Shown piece after piece: positions 34,674 through 47,354 of a stretch of 64,000 bases of DNA. The notes beneath the pieces are model-generated. The model did not search any database and had not been told where the DNA came from. It saw nothing but the letters and a program-made list of their open reading frames with translations. The stretch's first letter is position 1; every line of letters starts with the position of its first letter. The stretch is from Myxocyprinus asiaticus. Its lineage: Eukaryota; Chordata; Actinopteri; Cypriniformes; Catostomidae. The position numbers and the translations under genes were made by a program. The stretch lies in contig NC_059388.1 in NCBI RefSeq assembly GCF_019703515.2, forward strand, positions 1,687,501 through 1,751,500. The letters run 5' to 3'.

Positions 34674-35760
34674 TTATCCGCTTGTGTTGCGTGCCACTAC
34701 CTGGGATGAAACCGGTTCCACCCGGAGGTTGTAGAACCTTGCAAAGGTGTTGGGTGTTGCCCAGCCCGCTGCTCTGCAAATGTCTGTTAGAGAGGCACCT
34801 CTGGCCAGAGCCCAAGAAGCCGCTACACCACGGGTAGAATGGGCTCGTAGCCCTACCGGGGGCAGCATGTTTTGGGTGAGATATGCCATAGTTATGGCAT
34901 CAATGAGCCAGTGGGTGATCCTCTGCTTGGAGACAGCGCTTCCTTTCCGCTGTGCACCAAAGCAGACAAAGAGCTGCTCAGAGACTCTAAAGCTCTGCGT
35001 GCGATCCAAATAGACGTGTAAAGCGCGCACCGGACACAGCAACGACAGGGCTGGGTCTGGCTCCTCCTGGGGCAGCGCTTGCAGGTTCACCACCTGGTCC
35101 CTAAAAGGAGTGGTGGGAACCTTGGGCACATAGCCCGGTCGGGGTCTCAGGATCACGTGAGAATAGCCCAGACCGAACTCCAGGCACGTTTCACTGACAG
35201 AGAACGCTTGCAGGTCACCTACCCTCCTGATGGAAGTGAGCGCAGTCAGGAGGGCAGTCTTCAAGGAGAGTGCCTTAAGCTCGGCTGACTGCAAAGCTCA
35301 AAGGGGGCTCTCTGTAGACCCTGAAAAACTACAGAGGTCCGATGAGGGAACGAGGCACGGCCTGGAGGGATTCAGCCTCCTGGCGCCTCTTAGGAACCTG
35401 ATGATCAGATCATGCTTCCCTAAGGGCTTACCGTCGACTGCGTCGTGGTGTGCTGCTATGGCAGCAACGTACACCTTCAAGGTGGAAGGGGACAGCCTCC
35501 CTTCCAACCTCTCTTGCAGGAAGGAAAGCACTGATCTGACTGCGCATCTCTGGGGGTCTTCCCGACGGGAAGAACACCACTTAGCGAACAGACACCACTT
35601 AAAGGCATACAGGCGCCTCATAGAGGGAGCCCTAGCCTGAGTGAACGTGTCTACCATCACAGGTGGGAGACAGCTTAGGTCTTCTGCGTCCCGTCCAGGG
35701 GCCAGACATGGAGATTCCAGAGGTCTGGGCGCAGGTGCCGGATGGTGCCCCTTCCCTGAG
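34674..35760 (-). pseudogene. DIRS B tyrosine recombinase, two small frame breaks
   Basis: The C-terminal open segment (35294-34674, 206 codons) carries the catalytic pattern: Arg in TSIRRVGDLQAF (about residue 23), His and Arg in RAHSTRG (152 and 155), and Tyr in ARFYNL (188). The N-terminal part is upstream (35700-35298: VDTFTQARAPSMRRLYAFKW, LSPSTLKVYVAAIAAHHDAV). Two small deletions near 35325 and 35300 shift and then restore the frame. The enzyme would cut and rejoin DNA during integration of a circular intermediate. All core residues survive, but the frame breaks make this copy doubtful. Confidence 0.85.
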
Positions 35761-35939
35761 AAAGAAGGTCCTACCTCAGGGGAATTTGCCCGGGGGGAGC
35801 TGTCGCGAGGAGTGTGAGGTCCGAGCACCACGTCTGGGCGGGCCAGTAGGGTGCTTACCAGGATGACCTTCTCCTCATCCGCCCTGACCTTGCACAGGGT
35901 CTGTGCAAGCAGGCTCACTTGTCCAGCGGCACCGTAGGC

Positions 35940-36843
35940 CTTGGCCGTCAGAGACGACGTAAACCTACAGGCCTTGGACGGGGGCTTTGGGCACTCGCGC
36001 CAGGTGGCGGCGCTCTGCGGGCATAGGTGCACCGCGAGCGCCTTTATCCACCGGGGATTGCCGAATAACCCTTGGCCGCCCCACCATCGAGGGTAGTGAG
36101 AGCGGGGAAACTAAAAAGATCGGGACCGGGCAGTAAAAAGTGCCTCCCGCGAGCCTTGTCAGCTCTTCATGCACTTCCGGGAAGAAAGGAACGGGGCGGG
36201 GCGTGGCTTTGAGCGGCACCGCGTGCCCAGGAACCAATCACCGAGCCGTGAGGGTTCAGGGAAGAGCGGTGAAATCCACTCTAACCGACGCTCGCAGCTG
36301 CCCGGGAAAGCGTGTCATCATCTCCACGTCAGCCTGTGACTGGGCGATCGACCCCGAAGGGAGGAGCCCAGCTGAGGCTTCTGACTGGATGAGCCCGCTC
36401 TCCGATGCTGCGCTCGAGAGCTCATCACTTTCGCGGGCTCCGAATGAGAGGTTGAACTCGCCGTGAGACGAGCCGGCGGACTCACCCGGAAGCCCGATCG
36501 GGGCAGACAAGCGTGCTGGGGAATGGGAGGTCCGCGGGGGGATACCCGGCGGAGGTGGTCCCATTGGGGTCCCCAAATCGCCCCAGTGCTAGCCACGCTG
36601 GCCTCAAACCCGTGGGTAAAAGGACCGAAGCGGGAGCCTCTGGGGTGGCTCGCTTTCTTACGAAGGCGAGCCGCGACCGCAACGTTGCCATGGACATATT
36701 CTCGCAATGAGAACATGACCATCCACGAACGCTGTCTCTGCGTAAGCAGTGCCCAGACACGAAAGACAGTGATCGTGACCGTTAGAAGGCGAGAGATAAC
36801 GAGCACAACCAGGAATAACACACAATCGGAAAAGCATCTTTAA
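35940..36843 (-). pseudogene. DIRS B gag-like ORF1, frameshifted and truncated
   Basis: Gag blocks seen in DIRS A recur here: an RSRLAFVRKRA-type segment, a PEVHEELTRLAGGTF segment and ACRFTSSLTAKAYGAAGQ. The last is fused directly to VSLLAQTLCKVRADEE, which belongs near the end of pol in copy A. The junction at about 35921-35925 is therefore a deletion of about 1.1 kb relative to copy A, more relative to a full element. Several frame changes precede it. Confidence 0.78.
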
Positions 36844-37814
36844 AAAGACGCGTCTTTAAAAAGACGTTCTGTGTGTGCGCTCTTTTAGAGAAATATATAC
36901 TCTTTTAGAGGGGAACAATGCTCTTTCAGAAAATATACTCTCTAGTTTTTCTGCCAAAGCGCCCAGGGGCATTCTCTGCAGTGCACCAGTGCAGAGGAGG
37001 GAGAAGCCGCTGAAATGCACCGTCAGATCCAGCAGAGGTGAATGAACAGTAGTACTCAGCTCAGTGAGCATGACCGTTCGGCTCCGAAGAGAAAATCTGA
37101 ATGAGTGGTTGCATACCAGCTCCTTTTATACCAGTATGTTCGGGGGAGTGGCATGCAAATACCACTCGCCAATTTTCATTGGCCTTTTATCAAAGACCAG
37201 AGGTGTCTCGGGCTCCCAAGAGTGACCCCTAGTGTCACTACATCGACACCAACGTCGAGTGAGTGACAGATAGGGAACGTCATGGTTACTGGTGGAACCT
37301 CCGTTCCCTGATGGAGGGAACGAGACGTTGGTCCCCTAGTGTCACTACATCGACACCAACGTCGAGTGAGTGACAGATAGGGAAACTCATTTTAGACTCC
37401 AAAACATTACTTTTACAAATAGAAAAGATTAGAATAGAAGAACAGGGAGCCCTGCAACAGATATCATGGCCCCCACAGAGCCCCCCACTGAACATCGAGT
37501 TAGTCTGAGATTACATAAAGAGACAGAAGCAACTGAGACAGTCTAAATAGATAGAAGAACTGTGGCGAATTCTCCAAGAAGCTTGGAACATCCTATCTGC
37601 CAACAACCAAGAAAAACTGTGTCCAGGTGTACCTAGGAGAATTGGTGCTGTTTTAAAGGCAAAGGTGGTCACACCGAATATTGATTTAACTTTTTTATGT
37701 TTACTGGACTTTGTATGACATGAAGTGACAAATGAACACTATTTATGTCATTATTTTTGAAGACATCCTCATTATGCAACATTTTTGACAAGTGCCTAAA
37801 ACTTTTGCACAGTA

Positions 37815-37817
<3 letters not shown>

Positions 37818-37883
<66 letters not shown>
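37818..37883. repeat. (TA)n microsatellite
   Basis: About 65 bp of TA at the right end of the split short Tc1. Confidence 0.95.
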
Positions 37884-37887
<4 letters not shown>

Positions 37888-40454
37888 CTCATTCACACTG
37901 GGCTCTGATCCCGGGATATCGGCGGGATCAATGCCGGGGAGCCTACTGTGTGAACACAAGCCGGTGCCGGAATGCCCGAAAATCAGACCCTAGTAACATT
38001 GCCAGGGTCAATCCTGGGACGTGTCTGTGTGAACAAAAGCAGAGCTGATACAGTGAAGGGTGTGTCATAGTGATGACGTATTTATCATGTGAAGGAGAAA
38101 GTTTGTGTGCAGAATAGAAATTCAACAGTTTCACGGTGTAAAAAACACGGCTGTCATAAACCATTGGCATTTTTTTTTATATATATATATATATATATAA
38201 AAAGAAATTAACATTTCCATTGTAAATATTAGTTAAACAATAATTAATAAATATTAATTATAAAAAAACAGCAACATTTACAGCTTTACCAACCTGACAT
38301 GATAAGATAAATGCATTTTGTTATTCATAGCGCAGCACACCGAATGTCAGAGCTTTATTTCCCCATAATATATGTCACATATTGTTTTTTGCATTGACTT
38401 TTATGTTGAAATTCTTGTTTAGTTCCTGTTTCCTGTTAGTTTGTAGTCCTTTGTAGTTTCATTTTATGATTGGTTTTCCCCTGATTGTTTCTACAGGGGT
38501 TCCTCCTTCCCTTGTTTGCCCCTGTGTATTTAAGCCCTTGTTTTCCCTGTTTCCTTTGTCAGTCTTCACATGTATGTTCATGTTCTGTGTTTTGTTTTCA
38601 GTTACATTGTTCGTCTTTTGTTTCCATTAAAAGCTGCACTTAGATCCTCCATCCTCGCCTGCCGCGTTACAGTATGGTGCGGTTGAAGTCTGCAATGTAG
38701 GAATATTTTGGGTATTTAAAAATAATAATTATGGTTACCCAGTTTGTAAATTGTGATGGAAAAAAGTGCTGTCTCATGCAGGGAAAAATCAAAACCTGAA
38801 ATAGGGGAGAGATGTGGCTTTGTTGTGTATTCATTGTCAAGTGTCAAAATTACTGCTATATTATACATGACAAAGTTAATAAATGACTTTTATTGACATA
38901 ATATTTTAGTTTATGTTCTAGTTATTTTAATTAGATTAGATACAGTTGTTAGAGGGGGATTTTACACTGCAATATGGTCATGTTACAACGTGCCCCATAG
39001 GCATTTCATTCTTCATTTCACTTTTTTCCCGGTAGATGGCGAAAAAAGTACATGCTGTATTCATAAAACAAGACCACATATTTGTACCAGACTTGTGTAA
39101 AATTAATGTGAAAAAAGACAAATCATTTGAACCCCAAGTGTATTATTTACACAAACCAAAAAGTGTTAGTTTGTGCCCTGCTCTCCCCTACAACCTCTGT
39201 GAACATCATTTGCGAAGCTAAATGTAAGTGAAAATACGGTAGGTAGGCTAAAGACCACCTTACATAAACACAACCAGATACACTTTTACCAGTTTTGAAA
39301 TGACTCAATATAGCTTTTTAGGTGACTAGCTCGCCACAGCGCTTGCAACCTTATGACAGGCCAGACATTTATTTTCTTAACCCTACAAAGGACAAGAACG
39401 TAACAATACAGAACATTTATTTTTTGCTAATTTCCAACACATTAGGTTCCAAATGATACATTTCTGTTCTTCTCCAAAAATGGTTTTTATTTTAAATTGT
39501 ACAGCTTGTAGAAATCATGATCGAAAAGTTGACATTTGCCTCAATGCTTCTTATACTAAATTGCAGTGCAACAGTTAGCATACTATGTGTAAATTACTGA
39601 CATTTTTTATTTTTAAAGTTTAAAAAGTGATTAAGGCACACAGAAAAAAAATGGCAGAGCTAGTCCAAAAAATAAAAAATAAAAACACCAACAAATAAAC
39701 GGCAAATGAATAATCATTTTTGATTGTAATAAATGCTAATCTGAAGAAAAAAAGTATAGTTTTACCTTGACAGTGTAGTGAGTTTTCTTTATTTTTAGGA
39801 AGATACGCCCGTTTAAGAATCAAACTAAATTACAAACGCAATTACTGAATAGAATGTACAACTTAACCATTGCAGGACAGTATCATTAAAAATTATTCGT
39901 TTTTTAACCATCATTTTTCTATTATTTAATATTAATAATATTGCAATGCATCTTAATTTTGTTTGTTTTATGTTTAGTTAGTTTTTTGATGGTTTCTTTC
40001 ACTTTCAGTCTTTATTGTTCTTGGGAGGCATTTCAGTTGGTAGACAGCAGCCAATAACACAAAAACAATGAACATCAAACAAAACAAAAATGTTCTTATG
40101 AACTATTTATAAAAAGAGGGCTATCATGAAAATCTCATACAGGGACAAGGGAGATACTCGCCATCCACGTAGACAATTAAATTAACTATACGCAGTTTAT
40201 TTGTTTACAAGATGATGAAAGAGCGGCCTTCTCGAGAGAAAAGACGCAGTTAACAGTAAACTCAGGACGCATTACATTAGATGTCACATCGTGATGTCGC
40301 TTTGTTCTTTACGATTGTCCCGGGACGTGTGTGAATGCGAGCACAAATTACAGAAAACCTCTTACATTGTGAATGAATACATTTCGCAATCCCAGAACAG
40401 TTGCCGGAACGACTTTTCCCAGGATTAATACTGGGATCTCTGTGTGAAAGGGGC

Positions 40455-40457
<3 letters not shown>
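37884..40457. mobile_element. Candidate TIR element carrying a solo LTR
   Basis: CCTCATTCACACTGGGCTCT with ATCCCGGGATA at the left is mirrored by CAGAGATCCCAGTATTA and AGCCCCTTTCACACAG-type sequence (minus) at the right. The match is imperfect. Both ends abut (TA)n (37818-37883 and 40457-40483). No transposase found; the small frame at 39036-39221 matches nothing I know. The solo LTR at 38372-38671 lies inside. Confidence 0.45.
38372..38671 (+). mobile_element. Solo LTR
   Basis: About 300 bp from TGTCACATATTG to CGCGTTACA, with TATTTAAG near 38528 and a TTAAAAGCTGCACTT stretch. Ends and layout resemble the LTRs at 23624 and 25542 (AAACTGCACTT...CGTTACA), so it belongs to a related family. 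No second LTR or interior was found, as after LTR-LTR recombination. The flanking 5-mers do not match. Confidence 0.6.
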
Positions 40458-40485
<28 letters not shown>

Positions 40486-40936
40486 GTCCAGACCTTTGTT
40501 GTCCACTGGGGATGTACAAATGTGTTTAATCATGCAAACTTATGTATTTTTTTAGCAAATTCTTAAAATAAAACTTTATTATACAATAAACAATTCTGTA
40601 TTCACAGTGATTTAGTTGCTGATTGTTTCAGTGTTAATCTGAATAAACATGCAGCATGTTTTTAATAATGCTGTTAGTATGTGTCCACACTGGGCCACAA
40701 TCCACTTATTATCCAGCTCCAAATGACTGGCCAGGTGGTCTGAGATGTGCTTCCCTTCCCCCGTATTCATCAACAAAACAAAACAGCCATGATTGGTTGG
40801 TGTGATGGCTGTTTTTAGGGTTTGAATCAGTGGGCAGCTGGGAGAGTCGAGAACAGCTTTACTCTCCCAAACAATACAGCCATTAAAGGCAGTAAAACAA
40901 TCCCGGTGTTCCTGCCTGATGAAGGGGGAAGGGAAA

Positions 40937-40937
<1 letters not shown>

Positions 40938-40971
<34 letters not shown>
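40938..40971. repeat. (TG)n microsatellite
   Basis: About 17 TG units within a G-rich stretch. Confidence 0.95.
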
Positions 40972-40974
<3 letters not shown>

Positions 40975-42136
40975 GGCGGGGGGAACAGTGAAGGAAGCAG
41001 TGGAAGGAGTGAACTACTCATGCGAATGAAGAGTCCTTTCTGTTGGAAAAGACTTTGCTATTATTTATGAAGACCAGCCCAGAAATAGACTCCAGTCATA
41101 CAAGACATATTTAATTTGATGTAAACAAATATGTGTGTAATATTTTCATAACTGTGTGTTTAGTGTTCAATCATACAGCCAACAAAACACTGAAAATAGT
41201 ACAATATGTTGTAATACTGTTGTACCTGTGAGTTGAGTGTTGCAGGATTTGTCAGCCAACAAAATATTGAAAATAGTACAGACGTGCAGACATCAGAAGT
41301 CTGCTTTGAGCCAGTCACAAAATTCAATTACTCCACGCCATTTATTGCCTGTGACTTGGGAGTCAAAATAATGTTGTCAAATAGTAAAAACTAAAGCACT
41401 TCTCTTCATTTCTTTTTTGTTTTGTCAACAGCTTACAGGTTACTTATGATAAAATAACGAGCCTCCTTTGGGAACGAGGTGTACACAGAACCAAAAGCCT
41501 TTCTGGCAATGACATCACAGAGTTAAATGGCATTTTGGTTTTGATGTGTGAATGGTAGCAAAACTAATAAACAGGAAAGCCTTGTGTGAATAGTAGATGT
41601 GTACATTTACCAGAAAAGGCAATCCAGCAATTTTACTGAAATTTAACAAGTTTCATGTGTGCTGTTGACTGAACGATCTTTGTGTCGCGTGATCTTTAAA
41701 ACACTCGACACACAGGTACGATAGCATTGTGACAATCAAAATTACAGTATGATGTAATACTGTCTTAACTGTTTATTGACATGATGCACAGTGGCAAGAT
41801 AAAGTATGTGACCCCTTTGGAATTAGCTTGTTTTCTGCATTAATTGGTCATAAAATGTGATCTCATCTTCATCCATGTCACAAGTTTAAACAAACACATT
41901 ATGCAACACACAAACAATTAAAATCATTCATGTCTTTATTGAACACATCCCATTAAATATTCACAGTGATGTGGAAAAAGTAAGTGAACACTTGGATTTA
42001 ATAACTGGCCAATCCTCCTTTGGCAGCAATAACCTCAACCAAGTGTTTCCGGTAGCTGGGGATTAGACCTGCACAACATTCAGAAGAAATTTTGGACCAT
42101 TCTTCCTTACAGAACTGCTTCAGCTCAGCCATATTC

Positions 42137-42162
42137 AAATCAAATCAAATCAAATCAAATCA
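42137..42162. repeat. (AAATC)n LINE tail
   Basis: About five copies of AAATC at the 3' end of the minus-strand LINE, as expected of L2-family 3' termini. Confidence 0.93.
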
Positions 42163-42651
42163 CTTTATTGTCACACAGCCATATACACAAGTGCAATGGT
42201 GTGTGAAATTCTTGGGTGCAGTTCCGATCAACATAGCAGTCGTGACAGTGATGAGACATATACCAATTTACAATAACATCAAATTAACACAACACAATTT
42301 AAACATCTGTTATACACATAATTACACTCAACAATATACAAATAATAACATACACTGTACAGTATACAATATGCTGTTTTTGTTTTTTTTTTTGTTTTTT
42401 TTTGTTTTGTTTTTTACTATATAGATACTATATAGATACACATTATTCAATAAAAATTAAAATATATATGAAAAAAGTATATATATAGAATGTACAGTAT
42501 TGTACTGTATTGACATTCAGGCTGTCGGTTGATAGTCAGTTGTTAAGAGAGACATAATATAATAATAATAATATAATTTATGACAGTCCGGTGTGAGATA
42601 TAAGAGTAAGGGTAATAAAGTGCAGTGCTGATGTATATTGATCATGAGAGA

Positions 42652-45591
42652 TCAAGAGTTCAGAAGTCTGATTGCTTGGGGGAAGAAGCTATCATGGAGT
42701 CGGCTGGTGCGGGTCCTGATGCTGCGATACCGCCTACCTGATGGTAGCAGTGAGAACAGCCCATGGCTCGGGTGGCTGGAGTCTCTGATGATCCTCCGAG
42801 CTTTTTTCACACAACGCCTTGTGTATATTTCCTGGAGGGAGGGAAGCTCACCTCCGATGATGTGTCTGGCAGTTCACACCACCCTTTGCAGTGCTTTGCG
42901 GTTGTGGGCGGTGCTATTGCCGTACCAGGCGGAGATACAGCCAGTCAGGATGCTCTCCACAGTGCAGGTGTAGAACCGTGTGAGGATGTGGCGGTTCATT
43001 CCAAACTTCCTCAGCCGTCTCAGGAAGAAAAGGCGCTGATGAGCCTTCTTCACAACGACTTCAGTGTGGACGGACCATGTGAGTTCCTCAGTGATGTGGA
43101 CACCCAGGAACTTGAAGCTGCTGACTCTCTCCACTGGTGCTCCATTGATGGTGATGGGACTGTGTTCTCTGTCTTTTCTTCTGAAGTCCATCACAAGCTC
43201 CTTTGTCTTACTGACGTTGAGGGAGAGGTTGTGCTCCTGACACCAGTGTGTCAGAGTGTGCACCTCCTCTCTGTAGGCTGTTTCATCATTGTCAGTGATC
43301 AGACCTACCACCGTCGTGTCATCAGCAAACTTAATGATGGCATTGGAGTTATGTGTTGCCACACAGTCATGTGTGTACAGGGAATACAGTAGTGGGCTGA
43401 GAACACAGCCCTGCGGGGCTCCAGTGTTGAGGGTCAGTGATGAGGAGATGTTGCTGCCTATTCTAACCACCTGGCGTCTGCTTGACAGGAAGTCCAGGAT
43501 CCAGCTGCACAGCGAGCTGTTTAAGCCCAGAGCCCGGAGTTTCTCATCTAGCTTGGAGGGCACTATGGTGTTGAATGCTGAGCTGTAGTCTACAAACAGC
43601 ATTCTCACATAAGTGTTCTTTTTTTCCAGGTGGGAGAGAGCAGTGTGTATTGTAGATGCAATGGCATCATCAGTGGAGCGGTTGTTGCGGTAAGCAAACT
43701 GCAGCGGGTCAAGATTGAGTGGTAATACAGAGCAGATGTAATCTCTGATTAGTCTCTCAAAACATTTGCTGATGATGGGGGTCAGAGCAACAGGACGCCA
43801 GTCATTTAAACAAGTTATGTTCGATTGTTTTGGAACAGGCACAATGGTGGATGTTTTAAAGCATGTGGGGACTACAGACAAAGAGAGGGAAAGGTTGAAA
43901 ATGTCCGTAAAAACACCAGCCAGCTGGTTCGCGCACGCTCTGATGACGCGGCCCGGAATGCCGTCTGGACCCGCGGCTTTGTGGATATTCACCCGTCGGA
44001 AGGATCGGGTTACATCCGCTACAGAGACGGAGAGTGAACTAACCTCTGTAGCTTCGGCCGTGAGAGCTCTCTCCGCGAGGGCGGTGTTATTTCCCTCGAA
44101 ACGAGCATAAAAAGTATTTAGCTCATCCGGTAGAGAGGCAGCGGTGTTCATGGCGGAGTTTTTATTCCCTTTAAAGTCCGTGATGATGTTAATTCCCTGC
44201 CACATGCTTCTAGAGTTGGTGGTGTTAAACTGTCCTTCAATCTTACTCCTGTACTGGCGTTTTGCTGTTTTGATAGTTTTTCGGAGGGCATAACTGGCTT
44301 GTTTATGCTCCTCCGCGTTCCCGGAATTAAAAGCGGAGGTCCGCACATTAAGTGCCGCGCGAACATCGCTGTTGATCCACGGCTTCTGATTCGGATAGAT
44401 TCGCACAGTTCTGGTCGGAATCACTTCCTCTACACACGTTCTGATGAAACACATTACGCTATCAGCGTAAAGCTCGATGTCGTCATCAGAGGCGGACCGG
44501 AACATCTCCCAGTCCGTGCGATCAAAACAGTCTTGTAGCGTGGAGTCTGATTGGTCCGACCAGCACTGGATCGTTCTGAGGGTGGGTGCTTCCTGTTTCA
44601 GTTTCTGCCTGTAAGCGGGCAGAAGCAGAATGGAAGAGTGGTCCGATTTGCCAAATGGTGGGTGGGGGAGGGATTTGTAGCCATCCCGGAAGGGAGAGTA
44701 GCAATGGTCCAAAACCCGGTCCCCTCGTGTGTTGAAACTAATGTGCTGGTGGTATTTTGGTGCGACTGATTTTAAACTGGCTTTATTAAAGTCCCCGGTC
44801 ACAATGAACGCGGCCTCAGGGTGCGCGGTTTCCTGCTCACTTATACTCCCATACAGTTCCTTGAGTGCCCGGTCTGTGTCGGCTTGTGGGGGAATGTACA
44901 CAGCAGTGATAATGACCGCTGTGAATTCCCTCGGTAGCCAGAATGGTCGACACAGAAGCATAAGAAATTCCAGATCAGGAGAACAGAAAGACTTGATGGA
45001 ATGTACGTTCCTCTGATCACACCAGGATTTGTTGATCATAAAACATACACCACCTCCTCTAGTTTTACCTGAGAGGTCTTTCGCTCTGTCCGCTCGGAGC
45101 ATGGAGAACCCCGCGGGTTCAATGGCTGAGTCTGGAATCTCCGCAGACATCCAAGTTTCCGTAAGGCAGATAACGCAGCAGTCCCTCGTCTCTCGTTGGA
45201 AAGAGATCCGCGCTTTCAGCTCGCAGAGCTTGTTATCCAGAGACTGAACATTTGCCAGTAGAATAGTGGGTAGCGGGGGTTGATTTGCGCGGCGTCTTAC
45301 TCTGATGAGAACGCCGGCTCTGTTTCCCCTTTTCCTCCTGCGTTTCCGCGGCCGTGCTGCCCAGACAAAGGGCTCCGCTTGCGTGTTTGTAAACAGCGGG
45401 TCGGCATTGAGGAATGTGAAGTCCGGTTTACGGTGTGAGATCGCTGAGCCAATGTCCAAAAGTGTTTGTCTGTCGTAGACAATAAGGCAGACAACATCCA
45501 AGACAAAAAACATAAGAATTGTAAACAAAACAAACAAACCATTGCTATGTTGTGTTGGAGCTCGCAACGCAGCAGCCATACTCGGCGCCAT
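42652..45591 (-). pseudogene. L2 LINE ORF2 (endonuclease and RT), one nonsense codon
   Basis: The ATG at 45591 follows AAG and opens a 905-codon frame ending at TGA 42874-42876. The same frame continues for 73 codons (TARHIIGGELPSLQ...AIRLLNS) to TGA at 42652. An N-terminal hydrophobic segment covers about residues 18-40. The endonuclease, about residues 100-330, has LLANVQSLDNK, CLTETWM, TGDFNKASL and GKSDHSS. The reverse transcriptase, about residues 540-800, has LFVDYSSAFNTI, GAPQGCVLSPLLYSLYTHD and FADD (about 755). The protein nicks the target and copies its own RNA there. The stop sits where an Arg (CGA) codon is expected. Confidence 0.93.
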
Positions 45592-45725
45592 CTTGAGTCC
45601 AAAATATTCTTAGGATGTCTGGTGTGAACGGCTCTCTTGAGGTCATTCCACAGCATCTCTATTGGGTTAAGGTCTGGGCTCTGACTGGGCCACTCAAAAA
45701 GGTGAATTTTCTTTTTTTGAAGTCA

Positions 45726-46184
<459 letters not shown>

Positions 46185-47354
46185 TCATGAACAGAGATGT
46201 TAACTAGTTCCAATCATTCCTTCAAGTCTTTAGCTGTCACTCTAGGGTTCTTTTTTACCTCATTGAGCATTCTGCAGCGGGCCCTTTGAGTCATCTTGGC
46301 TGGACGGCCACTTCTAGTGAGAGTACTTTCAGTACTAAATCATCTCCATTTATAGACAGTTTGTCTAACTGAATATCTGAGATAGATGAAAATCTAAGCT
46401 CTTCGAGATAACTTTGTAACCCTTTCCAGCATTTTGCAAAGCAACAATTCTTTATTGTAGGTCTTCTGAGATCTATTTTTTACGAGGCATGGTCCACGTC
46501 AGCAGATGCTTCTTGTGAATAGCAAAGCTTTTTATAAGTCAAAGTAGCTCTAACCCACACCTCCAATCTCATTTCATTATCTGAATACCAGGTTTGCCAA
46601 CTTCTGACTCTAATTAGCTTTTGTTGACATCATTAGCCTAGGGTTTCACATACTTTTTCCAACCTACACTGTGAATGTTTGAATGATGTATTCAATATGT
46701 ACAAGTACAATACAATAATTTGTGTGTTATCAGTTAAAACAGATTGTGTTTGTTCATTATTGTAACTTAGATGAAGATCAAACCAGATTTTAAGACAAAT
46801 GTATACACAAATGCAGGTAATTCCAAAGGGTACACACATTTTTTCTTGCCACTGTATTTTCAAAGTTTTGTTGGTTAAACACTCACGCAGGAACATAACA
46901 GTATGACATTTTGAACATTGTATTCTTTTGCATTGTGGCTTTCATTTGCATTAAATTCAGTATGTCGTCTACTCTGACTACAGTCCATCCTTTACATGAT
47001 AAGTCAGTGCTTCCAGACAGAGCAGACAAACAACAGCTGTGCTGCTGTATATATCACCTGTCACGTCTTGATGGTGTGCAAATATTATAATAATAACATG
47101 CTCTGGGGTTGAGAGAGGCCTCATGCTCATTTCATATGTTGGTTCAGTATGTTGGTGGAGGTTGTAATGAACATTCTCTTATTGGTTTGCACATGATGTC
47201 AAACTCAACATCAATTTAAACATACACAAATCTTACAGTGTCAAAACAAATACAATTTATTTATCTGTTTTCGCACTGTTATAGTCACTACAGTAACTTG
47301 TCAGGTTGTTGTATTTTGTGTTTAAGCTTAACTTCAAATATTATGTCTCTGTCT

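Larger units (their letters stand above)
33449..37384 (-). mobile_element. DIRS-type retrotransposon B
   Basis: About 3.9 kb on the minus strand, with 5' terminus at 37384 and 3' terminus at 33449. Order: inverted terminal units, gag-like ORF1 (36843 to about 35940), a deletion junction, the last part of pol, a tyrosine recombinase (about 35700-34674), then about 1.1 kb of 3' UTR. The reverse transcriptase and most of RNase H are missing. Both ends carry an extra roughly 130-bp terminal module compared with copy C. Insertion is inside a short Tc1 with no evident target duplication, as expected for DIRS. Confidence 0.9.
33356..37818 (+). mobile_element. Short deleted Tc1, copy 2, split by DIRS B
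   Basis: The left piece (33356-33448) begins ACAGTACTGTGCAAAAGTC and stops after GTGTCAATAGGAAA. The right piece (37385-37818) resumes near TTTTAGACTCCAAAACATTA and ends CTTTTGCACAGTACTGT. Together they align with the uninterrupted copy at 4769-5303, so DIRS B inserted here. Both outer ends abut (TA)n tracts. Confidence 0.87.
42137..45603 (-). mobile_element. L2-type LINE, nearly intact, inserted in a Tc1
   Basis: Runs from a 5' end at about 45603 to a 3' tail at 42137 made of AAATC repeats (plus strand) and TTTATTGTCACACAGCC. It is flanked by a direct ATATTC (42131-42136 and 45604-45609); removing the LINE rejoins the Tc1 as CCATATTCTTAGG. One long ORF2 covers most of it. Endonuclease and reverse transcriptase motifs are complete, and one in-frame stop precedes the C-terminal 73 codons. 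Confidence 0.93.

Noticed and set aside
39036..39221. Small plus-strand frame MAKKVHAVFIKQDH...
   Set aside because: No recognisable domain, no splice or promoter support, and it sits inside a candidate transposon.
43289..45247. Plus-strand open frames of 70-210 codons across the L2 LINE
   Set aside because: Shadows of the minus-strand ORF2; no independent motifs. The plus-strand frames at 48052-48391, 21336-21569 and 24508-24892 are likewise shadows.
46633..46896. Open frame near the Tc1 right end
   Set aside because: Falls in the ITR and 5' UTR of the Tc1 element; transposase starts further in.
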